This document shows positions 61,469 through 64,000 of a DNA stretch of 64,000 nt, one piece after another. Source of the DNA: Gordonia phthalatica (GTDB taxonomy: Bacteria > Actinomycetota > Actinomycetes > Mycobacteriales > Mycobacteriaceae); NCBI RefSeq assembly GCF_001305675.1, contig NZ_CP011853.1, positions 2,108,001 to 2,172,000 on the forward strand, given 5' to 3'. The stretch's first letter is position 1, and every line of letters begins with the position of its first letter. Position numbers and translations under genes: made by a program. The notes below the pieces were generated by a model that was given only the letters and a program-made list of their open reading frames with translations, ran no database searches and had not been told where the DNA came from.

Positions 61469-63097
61469 GTGATCACCGCGACCGACCTGGAAGTACGAGC
61501 GGGCGCGAGGACTCTTCTTGCAGCGCCCGGAGATGCGCTGCGCGTGGCGCCCGGAGACCGGATCGGACTCGTCGGGCGCAACGGTGCCGGCAAGACCACC
61601 ACGCTGCGCATTCTGGCGGGGGAGACCCAGCCGTACGCCGGCCACATCCGCTCGTCCGGACCCATCGGCTACCTGCCGCAGGATCCGAAGGAGGGCGACC
61701 TCGACGTCCTCGCCAAGAACCGGGTGCTGTCCGCGCGCGGGCTCGACGAGATCCTCGCCGCGATGGCCCGCCAGCAGGGTTACATGGAGGCGGCGTTCGA
61801 CGACAAGCACCGGGACAAGGCCATCGCGAAGTACTCCCGACTGGAGGAGCGGTTCGCGGCGCTCGGCGGGTACGTCGCCGAGTCCGATGCGGCACGCATC
61901 TGCAACAGTCTCGGCCTGCCCGACCGGGTCCTCGCTCAGCCGCTGCACACCCTGTCGGGCGGTCAGCGTCGTCGTATCGAGTTGGCGCGCATCCTGTTCG
62001 GCGCCTCGGACGGCTCCGGCAAGTCCGATATGACCCTCCTGCTCGACGAGCCGACCAACCACCTCGACGCCGACTCGATCCATTGGCTCCGCGAGTTCCT
62101 ACAGAACCACGAGGGCGGACTGATTGTGATCAGCCACGACGTGGACCTGCTGGCCGACGTCGTGAACCGCGTCTGGTTCCTGGACGCCGTCCGCGGTGAG
62201 GCCGACGTCTACAACATGGGATGGACGCGCTACCTGGACGCGCGCGCCACCGATGAGCAGCGCCGCAAGCGCGAGCGTGCCAACGCCGAGAAGAAGGCGT
62301 CGGCTCTGCGCACCCAGGCCGCGAAGCTGGGCGCCAAGGCGACGAAGGCCGCTGCCGCCCACCAGATGATCCGTCGCGCCGAGCGCATGATGGAGGAGCT
62401 CGACGAGGTGCGCGTGGACGACAAGACCGCGCACATCCGCTTCCCGGAGCCCGCGGCGTGCGGTCGGACGCCGTTGACGGCGAAGGAGCTCACCAAGGTC
62501 TACGGGTCGCTGGAGATCTTCACGGGCGTCGACTTGGCGATCGACAAGGGATCGCGAGTGGTGGTGCTCGGACTGAACGGTGCGGGCAAGACCACACTGC
62601 TGCGCCTGCTCGCGGGTACCGAGGAACCCGATCTCGGCGAGGTGATCCCCGGCTACGGGTTGAAGCTCGGCTACTTCGCGCAGGAGCACGACACCCTGGA
62701 CGACGAGGCGACGGTCTGGGAGAACATCCGTCACCTGGCGCCCGACGCCGGCGAACAGGACCTGCGCGGACTGCTCGGAGCGTTCATGTTCACCGGTCCG
62801 CAGCTGGAACAGCCGGCCGGAACACTGTCCGGCGGCGAGAAGACCCGTCTCGCCCTGGCCGGGCTGGTGTCGTCGGCCGCCAACGTGCTGCTGCTCGACG
62901 AGCCGACCAACAACCTCGACCCGATCTCCCGCGAACAGGTCCTCGGCGCTCTGCGCAGCTACACCGGGGCCGTGGTCCTGGTGACGCACGACCCCGGCGC
63001 TGCCGCAGCTCTCGATCCCGAGCGCGTGATCCTGCTGCCCGACGGCACCGAGGACCACTGGTCCGACGAGTATCAGGAGATCATCGAACTGGCGTGA
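61469..63097 (+). CDS. ABC-F family ATPase
   Basis: A 542-residue protein with two ABC domains: Walker A VGRNGAGKTTT and LGLNGAGKTTL, signatures LSGGQRRRIEL and LSGGEKTRLAL, and Walker B LLLDEPTNHLD and LLLDEPTNNLD, joined by a basic, alanine-rich coiled-coil linker (about 245-310) that would reach into the ribosome. No membrane segments. Members protect or adjust the ribosome (EttA, antibiotic resistance). The likely counterpart in M. tuberculosis is Rv1473. GTG at 61469 is the start; the huge open frame extending upstream to 59702 is shadow of the cyclase and SDR genes. Confidence 0.93.
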   Translation: MITATDLEVRAGARTLLAAPGDALRVAPGDRIGLVGRNGAGKTTTLRILAGETQPYAGHIRSSGPIGYLPQDPKEGDLDVLAKNRVLSARGLDEILAAMARQQGYMEAAFDDKHRDKAIAKYSRLEERFAALGGYVAESDAARICNSLGLPDRVLAQPLHTLSGGQRRRIELARILFGASDGSGKSDMTLLLDEPTNHLDADSIHWLREFLQNHEGGLIVISHDVDLLADVVNRVWFLDAVRGEADVYNMGWTRYLDARATDEQRRKRERANAEKKASALRTQAAKLGAKATKAAAAHQMIRRAERMMEELDEVRVDDKTAHIRFPEPAACGRTPLTAKELTKVYGSLEIFTGVDLAIDKGSRVVVLGLNGAGKTTLLRLLAGTEEPDLGEVIPGYGLKLGYFAQEHDTLDDEATVWENIRHLAPDAGEQDLRGLLGAFMFTGPQLEQPAGTLSGGEKTRLALAGLVSSAANVLLLDEPTNNLDPISREQVLGALRSYTGAVVLVTHDPGAAAALDPERVILLPDGTEDHWSDEYQEIIELA

Positions 63098-63118
63098 TCC
63101 GCGGACCGCGATGGTCGG

Positions 63119-63730
63119 CTACGCGGGTGTCGCGAAGACGACGATGTTGTCGCGGTAGCCCAGCGGCGGCCCGATGAACGGACCTCCGCAGGTGACCAGG
63201 GCGAGGGTCTCCGGCCCGTCGAGCCGGTTCAGCTCGTCGAACGGAACGGCGTCGGCACCCTTCCCCTCCTTCTGCGCATCGACGACGCGCGTGACGCGAT
63301 AGGTGTGCTTCGCGCCGTCGGCGGTGTCGACCGTGACCGTGTCGCCTGCCGTCAGTTTCGCGAACCGCGCGGCGTAGCCGGTGCCCTGCTTCAGGTCGTC
63401 GACGTGACCGGCGACGACGATGGTCCCGGCACCCGATCCCGGGAGGGCCGAGTCGACCCACCAGCCGAGCTTCGCGATGTCGGTCGGAGGCAACAGGGTG
63501 CCCGCGGCATCGGTCGCCACGGACACCGTCGGTGCCGACGCGCCGTCGATCACCACCGACTTCGGCGTCGACGGATCGTGCGAGACCGCGCTGACCGGCG
63601 GCCGGAGATTCTCTTGCGCCTGCGTCGAGGACGTGGACGGCGTTGCCTCCTCGGTTCCGCACGCGGCGGTCGCGACGAGGGCCGCGACCGCTGCGAGCGT
63701 ACACAGGATGCGAATGAGGCGTCGCATCAC
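63119..63730 (-). CDS. Class F-like sortase, lipid-anchored
   Basis: A 203-residue sortase: signal with lipobox TAAC (Cys24), then a catalytic triad of His109 (VAGHVDD), Cys181 (ALVTCGG) and Arg193 (GYRDNIVVFA). Such sortases attach surface proteins or crosslink pili. Its ATG overlaps the stop of the upstream gene (ATGA), so the two are co-translated. Lipid anchoring instead of a transmembrane helix is notable for a sortase, but is seen in class F-like sortases with cysteine in this position. The start may be the first or second ATG. Confidence 0.82.
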   Translation of the reverse strand: MMRRLIRILCTLAAVAALVATAACGTEEATPSTSSTQAQENLRPPVSAVSHDPSTPKSVVIDGASAPTVSVATDAAGTLLPPTDIAKLGWWVDSALPGSGAGTIVVAGHVDDLKQGTGYAARFAKLTAGDTVTVDTADGAKHTYRVTRVVDAQKEGKGADAVPFDELNRLDGPETLALVTCGGPFIGPPLGYRDNIVVFATPA

Positions 63731-64000
63731 GACGTCCTACCGGTGGGGATCGACCTCAGCGGGACACGAGTGCCCGGGTCACGAACGACGACCACGGGAG
63801 CCTTCGGCGTGTCGAACAGGGTCAGGTACTCGTTGTGGGTCGGTTCGACCGTCACGGTGTACACCGTCGGATCCAACTCGTAGCCCGCGGGCGCCACCGT
63901 CTCCTGGACGCGGTAGCAGCCCTGGTGCAGCCACTGCGTTCCGACGCCGTTGGCACCGGTGGTGAGGCCGGCGCCCACGCTGCCGTCTCGACACGAGGCG
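63727..64000 (-). CDS. Prealbumin-fold (SpaA/CnaB-like) surface protein, C-terminal part only
   Basis: The frame is open to the window edge, so only the last 91 or so residues are seen. They contain GCYRVQETVAPAGYELD and YTVTVEPTHN, typical of CnaB/SpaA beta-sandwich repeats of surface adhesins and pilins. The tail ends in basic residues with IPTG near the end (RSIPTGRTS) and no hydrophobic membrane helix or charged stop, so it is not a normal LPXTG sorting signal. It is translationally coupled to the sortase gene, which suggests that it is a substrate or partner. Confidence 0.7.
   Translation of the reverse strand, partial: ASCRDGSVGAGLTTGANGVGTQWLHQGCYRVQETVAPAGYELDPTVYTVTVEPTHNEYLTLFDTPKAPVVVVRDPGTRVPLRSIPTGRTS

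Overview
The window is high-GC, gene-dense DNA from the chromosome of a mycolic-acid-type actinobacterium (Mycobacteriales/Corynebacteriales). A Gordonia, Williamsia or Rhodococcus relative is my best guess. The basis is whiA, opcA, mptB, sufR-sufBDCSUT, many GTG/TTG starts and mycobacterial-style lipoproteins. Much of the gene order (rib genes, uvrC-rapZ-yvcK-whiA, gap-pgk-tpiA-secG, pgl-opcA-zwf-tal-tkt, ctaB, qor, ctaA, ABC pair, mptB, suf operon, trx, ABC-F) follows, from memory, the Rv1412-Rv1473 stretch of Mycobacterium tuberculosis. Accessory blocks are inserted between these core pieces.

Layout. (1) 1-4214: an FMN riboswitch controlling ribC-ribBA-ribH and a small PH-like membrane protein, then a long palindrome and a convergent lipoprotein gene. 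(2) 4347-14813: an accessory catabolic island. It holds a maleate-isomerase-like protein, a VOC-fold metalloenzyme, an 82-residue unknown and an alpha/beta hydrolase on the plus strand. On the minus strand are a frameshifted alpha/beta hydrolase, an aryl-CoA-type FAD hydroxylase, an aryl-AMP ligase, a TetR regulator and an aldehyde dehydrogenase, followed by a divergent SDR. Near-consensus promoters with a shared operator-like element link the two ends. (3) 14859-28113: uvrC-rapZ-yvcK-whiA, the lower-glycolysis operon gap-pgk-tpiA, secG, a cation/proton antiporter and ppc. (4) 28134-31191: an EhuBCDA-type ectoine/hydroxyectoine importer. (5) 31562-37998: the oxidative and non-oxidative pentose phosphate operon tkt-tal-zwf-opcA-pgl. 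(6) 38260-47255: haem O and haem A synthesis (ctaB, ctaA), quinone oxidoreductase, unknown membrane proteins, an ABC exporter and the lipomannan mannosyltransferase mptB. (7) 47363-53700: the SUF iron-sulfur cluster operon with its repressor. (8) 53754-64000: diguanylate cyclase, XRE-cupin regulator divergent from two flavoproteins, thioredoxin, lipoprotein, lycopene cyclase, SDR, ABC-F ATPase, and a class F-like sortase coupled to a truncated prealbumin-fold surface protein.

How the parts work together: the core supplies flavin, haem, Fe-S clusters and central carbon flux. The island at 4347-14813 looks like a self-contained pathway: aldehyde or alcohol oxidation, CoA activation of an aromatic acid, ring hydroxylation on the CoA ester, ring opening, hydrolysis, and isomerisation of a maleate-like product. 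It has its own TetR repressor and is the best candidate for something undescribed. No tRNA, rRNA, CRISPR array, insertion sequence or phage gene was seen.
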